Part shown: piece after piece, positions 42,505 through 50,271 of the stretch
Position numbering within the stretch: the first letter of the stretch is position 1
Layout of the letters: the number at the start of each line of letters is the position of its first letter
Origin: Actinomyces faecalis
GTDB taxonomy: Bacteria; Actinomycetota; Actinomycetes; Actinomycetales; Actinomycetaceae
Length of the DNA: 64,000 nucleotides
Direction of reading: 5' to 3'
Assembly: GCF_013184985.2 (NCBI RefSeq)
Contig: NZ_CP063418.1
Span: 1,922,001 to 1,986,000 of the forward strand
Program-made: the position numbers and the translations under genes
The notes under the pieces: generated by a model
The model's input: only the letters and a program-made list of their open reading frames with translations
Told to the model about the DNA's origin: nothing
Database searches by the model: none

Positions 42505-43811
42505 TGGTCCAGCCCCGGGTAGAGCGGGAAGGCCTCGGTCAGGGCCTGGACACGGGCACGCAGGCCAGCGAGCAGCTCGTCGTCGGCCTTGCCCGCGGCA
42601 CCAGCGACCAGAGCGGAAGCGATGACGTCCGCGACCTCAGTGAACTCGGTGGCGCCGAAGCCGCGTGTCGCCAGCGCCGGGGTACCGATGCGCAGGCCCG
42701 AGGTGACGCGGGCCGGACGCGGGTCGAAGGGGACCGCGTTGCGGTTGACGGTGATGCCAGCGGCGTGGAGGAGGTCCTCAGCCTGCTGGCCGTCCAGGGC
42801 GGAGTCTCGCAGGTCGACGAGGACCAGGTGGACGTCCGTGCCGCCGGTGACCAGCGTGATGCCAGCCTTCGCGACGTCCTCACGCAGCAGACGCTCGGCG
42901 AGGATCGCCGCGCCCTCGACGGTGCGGCGCTGACGGTCCTTGAACTCCTCGGTGCCGGCCACCTTCATGGCCACGGCCTTGGCGGCCACGACGTGCATGA
43001 GCGGGCCGCCCTGCTGGCCGGGGAAGACCGCGGAGCTGAGCTTCTTGCCCAGCTCCTCGCCGCGCGAGGAGATGATCATGCCCGAGCGCGGGCCGCCCAG
43101 GGTCTTGTGGACCGTGGTGGATACGACGTCGGCGTAGGGGACGGGGCTGGGGTGCAGGTCCGCGGCGACGAGGCCGGCGAAGTGAGCCATGTCCGTCCAC
43201 AGGGAGGCACCGACCTCGTCCGCGATCGAGCGGAAGGCCTCGAAGTCGAGGTGGCGGGGGTAGGCCGACCAGCCGGCGATGATGACCCTGGGGCGCTCGC
43301 GCAGGGCGGCCTGGCGCACCTGGTCCATCTCGATGCGGTGGGTGCGCTCGTCCACGCCGTAGGCGGTGGCGTTGTACAGGCGGCCTGAGAAGTTGATCTT
43401 CATGCCGTGGGTGAGGTGGCCGCCGTGGGGCAGGGCGAGGCCGAGGATCGTGTCACCCGGCTGGGCCAGGGCGTGGAGGACGGCGGCGTTGGCCTGGGCG
43501 CCGGAGTGCGGCTGGACGTTGGCGTAGTCGCCACCGAAGACCTTGAGGGCACGTTCGATGGCGAGCGACTCGGCGACGTCGACGACCTCGCAGCCACCGT
43601 AGTAGCGCTTGCCGGGGTAGCCCTCGGCGTACTTGTTGGTCAGGACCGAGCCCTGGGCCTGGAGGACCGCGCGGGGAACAAAGTTCTCCGAGGCGATCAT
43701 CTCCAGGGTCTCGCGCTGGCGGGCGAGCTCGCCGTCCAGGACGGCGGCGATCTCCGGGTCGAGCTCGACCAGCGGCATGGCGTTGAGTGAGGTGGCGGCA
43801 GGACCAGTCAT
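42501..43811 (-). CDS. glyA: Serine hydroxymethyltransferase
   Basis: 436 aa PLP enzyme converting serine and THF to glycine and 5,10-methylene-THF. Family motifs: MIASENFVP near 39-47, [16 protein letters not shown] near 60-75 and the PLP lysine K236 in [16 protein letters not shown] 43811 has GAGGAG upstream. It is coupled to folD. The region upstream is unusually long and contains a terminator-like hairpin on the same strand. Confidence 0.96.
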   Translation of the reverse strand: MTGPAATSLNAMPLVELDPEIAAVLDGELARQRETLEMIASENFVPRAVLQAQGSVLTNKYAEGYPGKRYYGGCEVVDVAESLAIERALKVFGGDYANVQPHSGAQANAAVLHALAQPGDTILGLALPHGGHLTHGMKINFSGRLYNATAYGVDERTHRIEMDQVRQAALRERPRVIIAGWSAYPRHLDFEAFRSIADEVGASLWTDMAHFAGLVAADLHPSPVPYADVVSTTVHKTLGGPRSGMIISSRGEELGKKLSSAVFPGQQGGPLMHVVAAKAVAMKVAGTEEFKDRQRRTVEGAAILAERLLREDVAKAGITLVTGGTDVHLVLVDLRDSALDGQQAEDLLHAAGITVNRNAVPFDPRPARVTSGLRIGTPALATRGFGATEFTEVADVIASALVAGAAGKADDELLAGLRARVQALTEAFPLYPGLDQ

Positions 43812-44049
43812 GGTTCTCCTCGGTGCGTTGTCTGAGCGCGGCGTACCGCGCGGGGCGTCGACCTCGGCCCAGGCGGGCGACCAGGTACAGGTGCGCGCTC
43901 GTGGCCGGATACGGCAGGCCAGCAGCGAGGCTGGTGGGCGGTCAGGCCGTGAGCACGATCGCCGCTCCCCGGTGGTGGTCCACCCGAACGCCAGTCACGA
44001 CGACGGGGACATCGTAACGCCCCAGGGTGTCGATGAGGCGGACCAGGGC

Positions 44050-44069
44050 AAAAATCCCCGCTTACGGGG
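44050..44069 (-). terminator. T-tailed hairpin upstream of glyA (possible attenuator)
   Basis: On the minus strand CCCCG-TAAG-CGGGG is followed by A and five T residues (44054-44050). It lies about 240 nt before the glyA start on the same strand and is the only canonical T-tailed terminator shape noticed in the window. Since no gene lies between it and the divergent purU promoter, it may terminate a short leader or small RNA. Confidence 0.5.
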
Positions 44070-44381
44070 GGGCCGGGCTCCGACACGAGAAAAACCGACA
44101 CGGCTCTCAGCATCCCGGTAGTACCACCACGACGAGCACGCTGAACCCGTCAGCGCACGGAACGCCACGACGCACCCAGCGTCAGCGCCACAACCTCACA
44201 CGCTTCCCACACGGAAGCACTCCCCGCCAGAACACTTCAGATCACGCAGCCTCAGCCTCTGTTCCGAGACAGCAGCGTCCTCGTCCTCACGCATCTCCTG
44301 CGGTGAGTCGACAGCCATACAGGCAGGCTACCAAGCCTGCCCACCTCTCGGACCTGGAGTACCGCTGTCGGGCCCCATCGC

Positions 44382-44387
44382 TAGGCT
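44382..44387 (+). promoter_or_regulatory. -10 box of purU (leaderless promoter candidate)
   Basis: TAGGCT is 6 nt before ATG 44394. The same hexamer and spacing occur in front of nucS. Confidence 0.5.
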
Positions 44388-44393
44388 CTGGTC

Positions 44394-45308
44394 ATGAGCG
44401 CCACCCCGACTCCCGCTACACCTGCAACGACGGCAGCCTCTGCCTCCTCCCCCGCCGCAGGTGACACCCAGCACCTGGTCCTCACCCTGTCCTGCCCTGA
44501 CCGTCCAGGTATCGTCCACGCGGTCACCGGGGCCCTGGCCCGTCGCGGCGGCAACATCACTGAGTCCCAGCAGTTCGGTGACGCCGAGTCCAGCCTGTTC
44601 TTCATGCGCGTGGCCGTGCTGACCCGAGTTCCCCGCACCGAGCTTGAGGCGGACATCACTGAGCTCGCCGCCACCTATGAGATGCGCTGGTCCCTGGACG
44701 AGGCCGACCGCCCCGTCCGTACCCTTCTCATGGTCTCCAAGGAGGGTCACTGCCTGTCTGACCTGCTCTTCCGTGCCAAGAGCCAGGGACTGCCCATCGA
44801 CGTCGTCGGCGTGGTCGGCAACCACGAGACCCTGCGTGACGTCGCTGAGTTCTACGGCGTCCCCTTCCACCACGTCCCGGTCACGAAGGACACCAAGGCA
44901 GAGGCTGAGGCCGCGCTCCTGTCGCTGGTGGACTCCCTGGAGGTCGAGCTCGTGGTGCTGGCCCGCTACATGCAGATCCTCTCCCCTGCCCTGTGCGAGA
45001 CCCTCCACGGCAACGTCATCAACATCCACCACTCCTTCCTGCCCTCCTTCAAGGGCGCCAAGCCCTACCAGCAGGCTCACGAGCGCGGAGTCAAGCTCAT
45101 CGGCGCCACGGCCCACTACGTCACCCCGGACCTGGACGAGGGACCCATCATCGAGCAGGACGTCACCCGCGCCTCACACACCGACTCCGCCCTTCAGCTC
45201 CAGCGCAAGGGTCAGGACGTCGAGCGCCGTGTGCTCGCCCAGGCTGTCAAGTGGCACGCCGAGCACCGGGTGCTGCTCAACGGCCACCGCACGGTCGTCT
45301 TCGCCTGA
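44394..45308 (+). CDS. purU: Formyltetrahydrofolate deformylase
   Basis: 304 aa. An Ala/Thr/Pro-rich N-terminus (1-28), an ACT regulatory domain (about 29-105: LTLSCPDRPGIVHAVTGAL) and a formyl-transferase-type catalytic domain with the NIHHSFLPSF motif near 210 and HYVTPDLDEGPIIEQD near 240. It hydrolyses 10-formyl-THF to formate and THF, adjusting the one-carbon pool that glyA-folD fill from the opposite strand. Homologues respond to the methionine/glycine balance through the ACT domain. Confidence 0.94.
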   Translation: MSATPTPATPATTAASASSPAAGDTQHLVLTLSCPDRPGIVHAVTGALARRGGNITESQQFGDAESSLFFMRVAVLTRVPRTELEADITELAATYEMRWSLDEADRPVRTLLMVSKEGHCLSDLLFRAKSQGLPIDVVGVVGNHETLRDVAEFYGVPFHHVPVTKDTKAEAEAALLSLVDSLEVELVVLARYMQILSPALCETLHGNVINIHHSFLPSFKGAKPYQQAHERGVKLIGATAHYVTPDLDEGPIIEQDVTRASHTDSALQLQRKGQDVERRVLAQAVKWHAEHRVLLNGHRTVVFA

Positions 45309-45323
45309 GCCCTCAAAGACAGC

Positions 45324-45356
45324 AGACGACGGCGCAGCCAGCCTGCGTCGTCGTCT
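45324..45356 (+). terminator. Hairpin after purU
   Basis: Thirteen-base arms (45324-45336 and 45344-45356) with one mismatch and a 7-nt loop, 15 nt past the purU stop; likely its terminator. Confidence 0.65.
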
Positions 45357-45423
45357 CCTATCGCGCTGACACTCGCCGCGTCACAGGGCTGACGAACGCT
45401 CCTTGGCCTGGGAGCATAAGGCC

Positions 45424-45936
45424 ATGGCTCATGACGACCCGACCACGCCCCTCGGCCCGAGCGCCAGCGAGCTCCTGGCACGCGCCACACACCACGCCGA
45501 CGCCTTTGTCCCCGTCGCCCGCAGAGCACGCGTTGCCGTCGTCGTCTGCATGGACAACCGGATCCACCCGGCGGCCCTCCTCGGCCTGGACGACGGCGAC
45601 GCCTACATCATCCGCAACGCCGGCGGCATCCTGACCGACGACGTCCGCCGGTCCCTGGCCGTGGCACAGCACGCGCTAGGCGTAAAGGAGATCATCCTTA
45701 TCCACCACACCAACTGCGGCATGGAGGGCCTAGAGGACCAGGCCTTTGCCAGCCAGCTCGCTGACACCGCCGGAATCCGCCCCACGTGGCGCCCCGGCGG
45801 CTTCGCCAGTGCCGAGGCGGACGTGCGCGAGATGCTGGCCGCTCTCGCCTCAGACCCGCATATCCCAGCAGGTGAGCGCGCCCGGGGCTTCGTCTACAAC
45901 CTCACCACCGGGAGGCTGAACGAGGTCAGTCGCTGA
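45424..45936 (+). CDS. Beta-class carbonic anhydrase
   Basis: 170 aa, the compact form like Mycobacterium Rv1284. Zinc ligands and dyad: VCMDNR (Cys, Asp and Arg near 42-46) and HHTNCGM (His and Cys near 97-102), with IRNAGG and the C-terminal GFVYNLTTGRLNEV also conserved. It interconverts CO2 and bicarbonate in the cytoplasm. ATG 45424 is preceded by GGGAG at 9 nt. It converges with nagA, overlapping the end of that gene by 11 nt. Confidence 0.9.
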   Translation: MAHDDPTTPLGPSASELLARATHHADAFVPVARRARVAVVVCMDNRIHPAALLGLDDGDAYIIRNAGGILTDDVRRSLAVAQHALGVKEIILIHHTNCGMEGLEDQAFASQLADTAGIRPTWRPGGFASAEADVREMLAALASDPHIPAGERARGFVYNLTTGRLNEVSR

Positions 45937-47155
45937 CGACGGCGCCGCGGCGCACCACGGTCACGGGCCTCAGATCTGCGTCCGTGACCACGACGTCACC
46001 CCAGCACCCAGCCTCCAGCGCGCCGATACTGTCGTCACCGATAACGCGTGCCGGCTGGACCGAGGCGCTGTAGACCGCGTCCAGCAGGTCCACCCCGCCC
46101 TTCCACGTGGTCCGTACGACGTCGATGAGGTGCGCGGTCCCACCGGCGATAGCACCGCCGTCGCTCAGGCGTGCCACGCCGTCGGCCACCGTCACAGGCT
46201 GGGAACCCAGGACGTAGTCGCCGTCCGCCATCCCGGCAGCAGCCATGGCGTCAGTGATAAGGACGATATTCCCCTTGCCGACCAGTTCAAAGACCTCACG
46301 CACGATCTGCGGGGACAGGTGCACGCCGTCGCCGATGAGCTCAACGACGCAGTGCCAGTTCGCGGCGCCGGCCAGGAAGGAGGGCACCGGCCCGGGCTTG
46401 CGGTGGTGAATGGGACGCATACCGTTGAACAGGTGGGTGACCGTCGGCAGTCCCGAGCGCACCGGCTCGCCTGCCACCAGCCGTGCCTGGATGCGGGCCT
46501 CGGCGTCTGCCAGTGCCTCACGCACCGGCCCGGCCTCAGAGTCGGTGTGGCCGAAGGAGGGCAGCGCGCCGCCGGTCAGCAGAGCCTCAATAACGCCGTC
46601 GTCTCCAGTGACACCGGGCTTCTCCGGGGCGATCGTCATGGTCACCACGTGCCCGCGGCCAAGCTCCAGCAGCTCGCGGGTCAGGGCCGTGTCCGGGTCG
46701 GTGATGTAGGTGGGGTCCTGGGCTCCGCAGCGCTCAACCGAGACGAAGGGGCCCTCGAAGTGGATACCGGCGATCTCGCCTTCCTCGGCGAGGTCGGCCA
46801 GGAGCCGGGTACGTTCCTTAAGGACCTCACCACTGGCCGTCACGCAGGAGGTCACGAGGCTGGTGGTCCCGTGGCGACGGTGCTCCATGACCGCCGTCAT
46901 CGCCTGCTCGCGGGTGGTGGCGTTGGGGAAGGACTGTCCGCCGCCGCCGTGGCAGTGAACATCAACGAGGCCGGGCAGGAGGTAGCCACCGTCGGGAGCG
47001 GGAGTCGCCGCAGCCACGGCCTGGCCGAAACCTGCGCGGTCTGCGCCGGCCACCTCCCCGACCCAGGCGATGTGGTGGTCGGTGAGGACGAGCGCGCCGT
47101 CCTCAATGATCTCGAAGGGGGTGATGACTCGGCCGGTGAAAGCGACAGTGCTCAT
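45926..47155 (-). CDS. nagA: N-acetylglucosamine-6-phosphate deacetylase
   Basis: 409 aa amidohydrolase that removes acetate from GlcNAc-6-phosphate in amino-sugar catabolism and cell-wall recycling. Metal and catalytic motifs: DVHCHGGGG (near 66-74), HFEGPF (Glu near 131), FGHTDS and THLFNGMRPIHHR (His ligands), and LITDAMAAAG (catalytic Asp near 278). No nagB or GlcNAc transporter is adjacent. ATG 47155 has TATGAT 6 nt upstream, which fixes the start and predicts a leaderless message. Its 3' end overlaps the carbonic anhydrase gene. Confidence 0.94.
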   Translation of the reverse strand: MSTVAFTGRVITPFEIIEDGALVLTDHHIAWVGEVAGADRAGFGQAVAAATPAPDGGYLLPGLVDVHCHGGGGQSFPNATTREQAMTAVMEHRRHGTTSLVTSCVTASGEVLKERTRLLADLAEEGEIAGIHFEGPFVSVERCGAQDPTYITDPDTALTRELLELGRGHVVTMTIAPEKPGVTGDDGVIEALLTGGALPSFGHTDSEAGPVREALADAEARIQARLVAGEPVRSGLPTVTHLFNGMRPIHHRKPGPVPSFLAGAANWHCVVELIGDGVHLSPQIVREVFELVGKGNIVLITDAMAAAGMADGDYVLGSQPVTVADGVARLSDGGAIAGGTAHLIDVVRTTWKGGVDLLDAVYSASVQPARVIGDDSIGALEAGCWGDVVVTDADLRPVTVVRRGAVVSD

Positions 47156-47161
47156 GGGCCG

Positions 47162-47167
47162 ATCATA
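47162..47167 (-). promoter_or_regulatory. -10 box of nagA (leaderless promoter candidate)
   Basis: TATGAT (5 of 6 matches to TATAAT) ends 6 nt before ATG 47155. The sequence TATGATCGG is identical to that at the metal importer promoter. Confidence 0.55.
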
Positions 47168-47274
47168 CGGCGTTCCCTTCACCCTATGACCAGTCCCGCC
47201 CCCAAGGTGCCCGGTCATTGACTGACACGGTTGACTGCCACGGTCCTTATCAGGGTCGGTAAGCCGTTACCGGG

Positions 47275-48612
47275 TCATCCCACCACACCGGCGAGTCGAA
47301 CCTCCATCCGGTCGATCGCGCGCTCGACCCCTGCCTCCAACCTCCCGGAGCGCCGGGCTCCCTCAGCCCAGATCAGTCCCTGTCCGACCGGGCGTACCGC
47401 AACCACCCGACCACGGTCGACGAGGATCGGTCGGAACATGCCGTTCATCGACGGACAGATGAGTCTCTCCCCCGCAGCGTCGGTCAGGCACACACGATCC
47501 TTGTAGCCCACGTGCAGCTCGTCGAAGGAGGCCAGGAACAGCGTGCCCTGAGCGGCCGTACGAGCCTGGGCCAACAGGTCCGGCAGGTCGGCACGCATAT
47601 AGAGAACCTCCCCCTCACGTCGCTGCAACGACGACGAGGCAGCACCAACCGCGCCTGCCTGCCTCTCCAGCACACGCACCCGACCTCGGTCCCCGCCCTC
47701 CGCCACGGCACGCACGAGGGGCACCAGTCCACGCTCGCTGGCACGGTCCTCGCCGGAGCCAAAGTCCACAGCGTTGCTCAGCTCGACGGCGTCCTCCAGA
47801 GCCCGGCGGCTCTCACCAACGGGCAACGTGGTCCAACGAGCAAGGTCCGCCGCGCTGACCGGGCCGTGGCTCGTGGCGTAGCGCCGCGCGATCTCCGCCA
47901 GCGCAGCGCGGTGCCCCTCAGTGCCACGAGCACAGCCTCCACTGCCACCAGGACCGGTACCGGCGTGGGGCAGACGCGTGGCGTCAGTGACAAGGTGCTC
48001 GTTGCCTCGGCGCGGCCCCTGAACCAGCACGCCTGTGACGTGGAGAGCGAGGATGAGGTGACGGCGGGCGTATCCCTCCGGCATCCCTGCCGCCACCAGC
48101 AGGCTCAGCACACCCTCGTCCCGCCACGCCGCCATCAGCTCGGCACGGGAAAGACCCTGCCGACCGTCCTGGCGAGCAGTCTCCAGAGCCGCTAGCGCCG
48201 TGCTCCCGGCCCGCCCGAGAACCGCTTCGGTGAAGCCGTACCTCTGACGGTCTGCTTCCATCCAGGTGTCCATACGGTGAGCGAGAGCCGTGCGCACCCA
48301 GTGGTGGTCAGCCGCGGTCGTGATGTGCACCGTGCCGCGCATCGGCCAGGAACGGACCAGAGCGCCAGTCTCGAAGGCGGTGTCCACGTCCGTCCGCGTC
48401 AGCCCCACCGGCACCCGGGACAGCACCGCGTGCGGCACCGCCGAGGGCTGCTGGCCCTGGACGGCGAGCTGGCGACGTACCGCCTCCACCGGGTCAGGCG
48501 CTTGGCTCTGAGGAACCAGACCCTGAGCCACGATCCGCAGCAGGGACTTCTCACGTGGTGAGGTCTGCGCGACCGTCCTCTGACGGGTGGAGGCACCCTT
48601 CATCGTTGCCAT
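47275..48612 (-). CDS. Winged-helix DNA-binding/glycosylase-like protein (HTH_42, AlkZ/YcaQ family)
   Basis: 445 aa. The RLAVQGQQPSAVPHAV-like region near 47-62, VRSWPMRGTVHI near 87-98 and the C-terminal SFDELHVGYKDR and PSMNGMFRPILVDRGRVV match the HTH_42 (DUF1006) family. Members AlkZ and YcaQ are DNA glycosylases that unhook interstrand crosslinks; actinobacterial homologues are mostly untested. The catalytic QxQ/QxD of AlkZ-type enzymes is seen at best as VQGQQ, so glycosylase activity is an inference. ATG 48612 has GGGAG upstream. It follows nucS on the same strand. Confidence 0.8.
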   Translation of the reverse strand: MATMKGASTRQRTVAQTSPREKSLLRIVAQGLVPQSQAPDPVEAVRRQLAVQGQQPSAVPHAVLSRVPVGLTRTDVDTAFETGALVRSWPMRGTVHITTAADHHWVRTALAHRMDTWMEADRQRYGFTEAVLGRAGSTALAALETARQDGRQGLSRAELMAAWRDEGVLSLLVAAGMPEGYARRHLILALHVTGVLVQGPRRGNEHLVTDATRLPHAGTGPGGSGGCARGTEGHRAALAEIARRYATSHGPVSAADLARWTTLPVGESRRALEDAVELSNAVDFGSGEDRASERGLVPLVRAVAEGGDRGRVRVLERQAGAVGAASSSLQRREGEVLYMRADLPDLLAQARTAAQGTLFLASFDELHVGYKDRVCLTDAAGERLICPSMNGMFRPILVDRGRVVAVRPVGQGLIWAEGARRSGRLEAGVERAIDRMEVRLAGVVG

Positions 48613-48663
48613 CGAGCTCCCTTACCTTGAGCCAGGTCGTGCCTGTGCCCTGTACGGACGAGG

Positions 48664-49359
48664 TCAGAACAGCCGTGAGGTGGGATCGTCCATCCCGCGC
48701 ATGGCGTCGTAGTCCAGCACCAGGCACTGGATACCACGGTCCTCCGCCAGGACCCGGGCCTGCGGCTTGATCTGCTGGGCGGCAAAGACTCCGCGGACCG
48801 GGGTCAGCAGCGGGTCGCGGTCGAGCATGTCGAGGTAGCGGGTCAGCTGCTCCACGCCGTCGATCCCGCCCACACGTTTGACCTCGACCGCGACCGCCCT
48901 GCCCTCGCCGTCGCGCACGAGCAGGTCCACCGGGCCGATCGGAGTGGGGTATTCCCGGCGCACCAGGCGGCAGCCAGGGCCGATGAGCTCGGTCTGCTCG
49001 GCCAGCAGCTCCTGCAGGTGGGCCTCAACCCCGTCCTTAGTCAGTCCTGGATCCACCCCCAGATCCATGGACTCATCCGAAAAGACCTCGAACAGGCGGA
49101 TGACCAGACGGTCGTCAGACTTCGTGGCCGTGACCTCCCAGCGTCGGGCGACACCAGTCTCTGCATCTTCCTCATCCACCTCCACCTCCGTCAGGCGTGC
49201 CGGCGGGCTCATCCAGTTCAGTGGTTTGTAGGAGCCACCGTCTGAGTGGACGAGCACCGAGCCGTCAGCCTTGACCATGATGAGTCGCTTGGCGCGGGGC
49301 AGGTGGGCGTCCAGACGCCCGGAGTAGTCCACGGAGCAGGAGGCAATGACAACACGCAC
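48664..49359 (-). CDS. nucS: Mismatch-specific endonuclease NucS/EndoMS
   Basis: 231 aa. NucS makes the double-strand cut at mismatches that replaces MutSL repair in actinobacteria and some archaea. The N-terminal domain starts [16 protein letters not shown]; the C-terminal PD-(D/E)xK nuclease has D145 (PVDLLV), E159 and K161 (AVEVKR). The protein ends SRLF, the expected sliding-clamp-binding tail. The GTG at 49359 is chosen over an in-frame TTG at 49362 because the family begins there and a TAGGCT box lies exactly 6 nt upstream. It is directly downstream of the DISARM operon. Confidence 0.95.
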   Translation of the reverse strand: MRVVIASCSVDYSGRLDAHLPRAKRLIMVKADGSVLVHSDGGSYKPLNWMSPPARLTEVEVDEEDAETGVARRWEVTATKSDDRLVIRLFEVFSDESMDLGVDPGLTKDGVEAHLQELLAEQTELIGPGCRLVRREYPTPIGPVDLLVRDGEGRAVAVEVKRVGGIDGVEQLTRYLDMLDRDPLLTPVRGVFAAQQIKPQARVLAEDRGIQCLVLDYDAMRGMDDPTSRLF

Positions 49360-49365
49360 CAACCC

Positions 49366-49371
49366 AGCCTA
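49366..49371 (-). promoter_or_regulatory. -10 box of nucS (leaderless promoter candidate)
   Basis: TAGGCT on the minus strand ends 6 nt before GTG 49359. It lies in the 82-nt gap after drmC and suggests nucS keeps its own promoter, independent of DISARM. Confidence 0.5.
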
Positions 49372-49441
49372 CCGGGAGGGCAGTCACCGGCATGACGAAG
49401 GGCCCGAGTGCCTGGATATCACCTCAGCACGATGGGCAGAC

Positions 49442-50257
49442 TCAGCGCACCGGCTCATAGACCGTCCCCTCAAGATCCCGCATCTGCTTCTCCACGCTCG
49501 CTGCCAAGGCTGGATCGTCCACGCGCAGGCCGAGCTCGACGTTGCGCTCCTCGGCGCTGTAGGAGAAGTTCGCGCTGCCTACAAGCAGGAACCGGTGGTC
49601 CACACTCAGGAACTTTGCGTGGCTCGTCACCGGCCACTCACCCTCACCTGGGGCCCGCGTGCGCAGAACAACGGCGCCCGGAAGCCTTCGCGCCATCTCA
49701 TCACTACTCAGTGCCCGTGTGCTCCGTGATCCTCCCCCAGATCTTGCTACGGCACCAGGACTCCGGACGACGCGGCCGCCTCGTTGCACGAACTTGCCGT
49801 CAGCCGCCTGAGTATCGACGTACAGCCGAACCGCCACGCCTGGCCGTTCCCGCACGAGCGTCATCAGCGCTGTCCACAGCGAGGAGGTGGGCTGAAGGTT
49901 GTAGGTAGCGCAGACCACCGACGTCATCGCACTGCCCACCATGCCAAAGACATCTCCTGTCAGGGCACCCGCGCCCAACAAACCCGCAGGCGCCGTCCAC
50001 ACCGGCTCAGCCATGCGCATCCTGCTCGCAGCCCCGGCTACGGCAGTCAGCACGGCCTCACTACGCTCACGCTCTCGGGGCCCAAGTCCAGCCGCCTCGA
50101 ACAGCTCCCGGGCCCGAATGCGACGCTCAGCCGGAACGACGACGAGCGCCTGGCTGAGCGTCGCACCGGCGGCCAGACGTGTGGCGACCCCCTCGGCCTC
50201 GGTGCCGGTGAGAAAGGCGCCGAGCATCCGCAAGGGCTTGCGATCAGCCGATGGCAT
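49442..50257 (-). CDS. drmC: DISARM protein DrmC, phospholipase D-like
   Basis: 271 aa from ATG 50257. A single HKD motif near residues 212-232 (SHAKFLSVD, then GSANFS) places it in the phospholipase D superfamily, whose members hydrolyse phosphodiesters including DNA. DrmC is one of three core DISARM proteins; published work on a Bacillus class 2 system found it dispensable for protection. The start lies 14 nt after the drmB stop; a longer frame would overlap drmB by about 95 nt and begins with unconserved, Cys/Arg-rich sequence. Last gene of the operon. Confidence 0.88.
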   Translation of the reverse strand: MPSADRKPLRMLGAFLTGTEAEGVATRLAAGATLSQALVVVPAERRIRARELFEAAGLGPRERERSEAVLTAVAGAASRMRMAEPVWTAPAGLLGAGALTGDVFGMVGSAMTSVVCATYNLQPTSSLWTALMTLVRERPGVAVRLYVDTQAADGKFVQRGGRVVRSPGAVARSGGGSRSTRALSSDEMARRLPGAVVLRTRAPGEGEWPVTSHAKFLSVDHRFLLVGSANFSYSAEERNVELGLRVDDPALAASVEKQMRDLEGTVYEPVR

Positions 50258-50271
50258 GCGACAGCCCTGCC

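Larger units (their letters stand above)
43812..44393. other. 582-bp gap between divergent glyA and purU
   Basis: No convincing gene is present; open frames here are Arg/Pro/Thr-rich shadows without ribosome sites. It contains a T-tailed hairpin on the glyA strand (44050-44069), a perfect 8-bp stem on the purU side (44322-44341, loop ACCA) and the purU -10 box. A minus-strand GGGATGCTGAGAG stretch near 44103-44117 recalls a riboswitch core, but the rest of the fold is absent. It probably holds the two promoters and a long glyA leader. Confidence 0.5.

Noticed and set aside
44095..44120. Minus-strand GGGATGCTGAGAG resembling a thiamine pyrophosphate riboswitch
   Set aside because: The second sensor helix and the conserved downstream motif are missing, and the genes are not thiamine genes.
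44027..44464. A 145-codon plus-strand frame upstream of and into purU
   Set aside because: Overlaps purU out of frame, has Thr/Arg/Pro-rich composition and no ribosome site or family similarity.
47275..47310. A GGTTCGACTC segment resembling a tRNA T-arm on the minus strand
   Set aside because: It lies inside the coding end of the HTH_42 gene and no acceptor, D or anticodon arms can be built around it.
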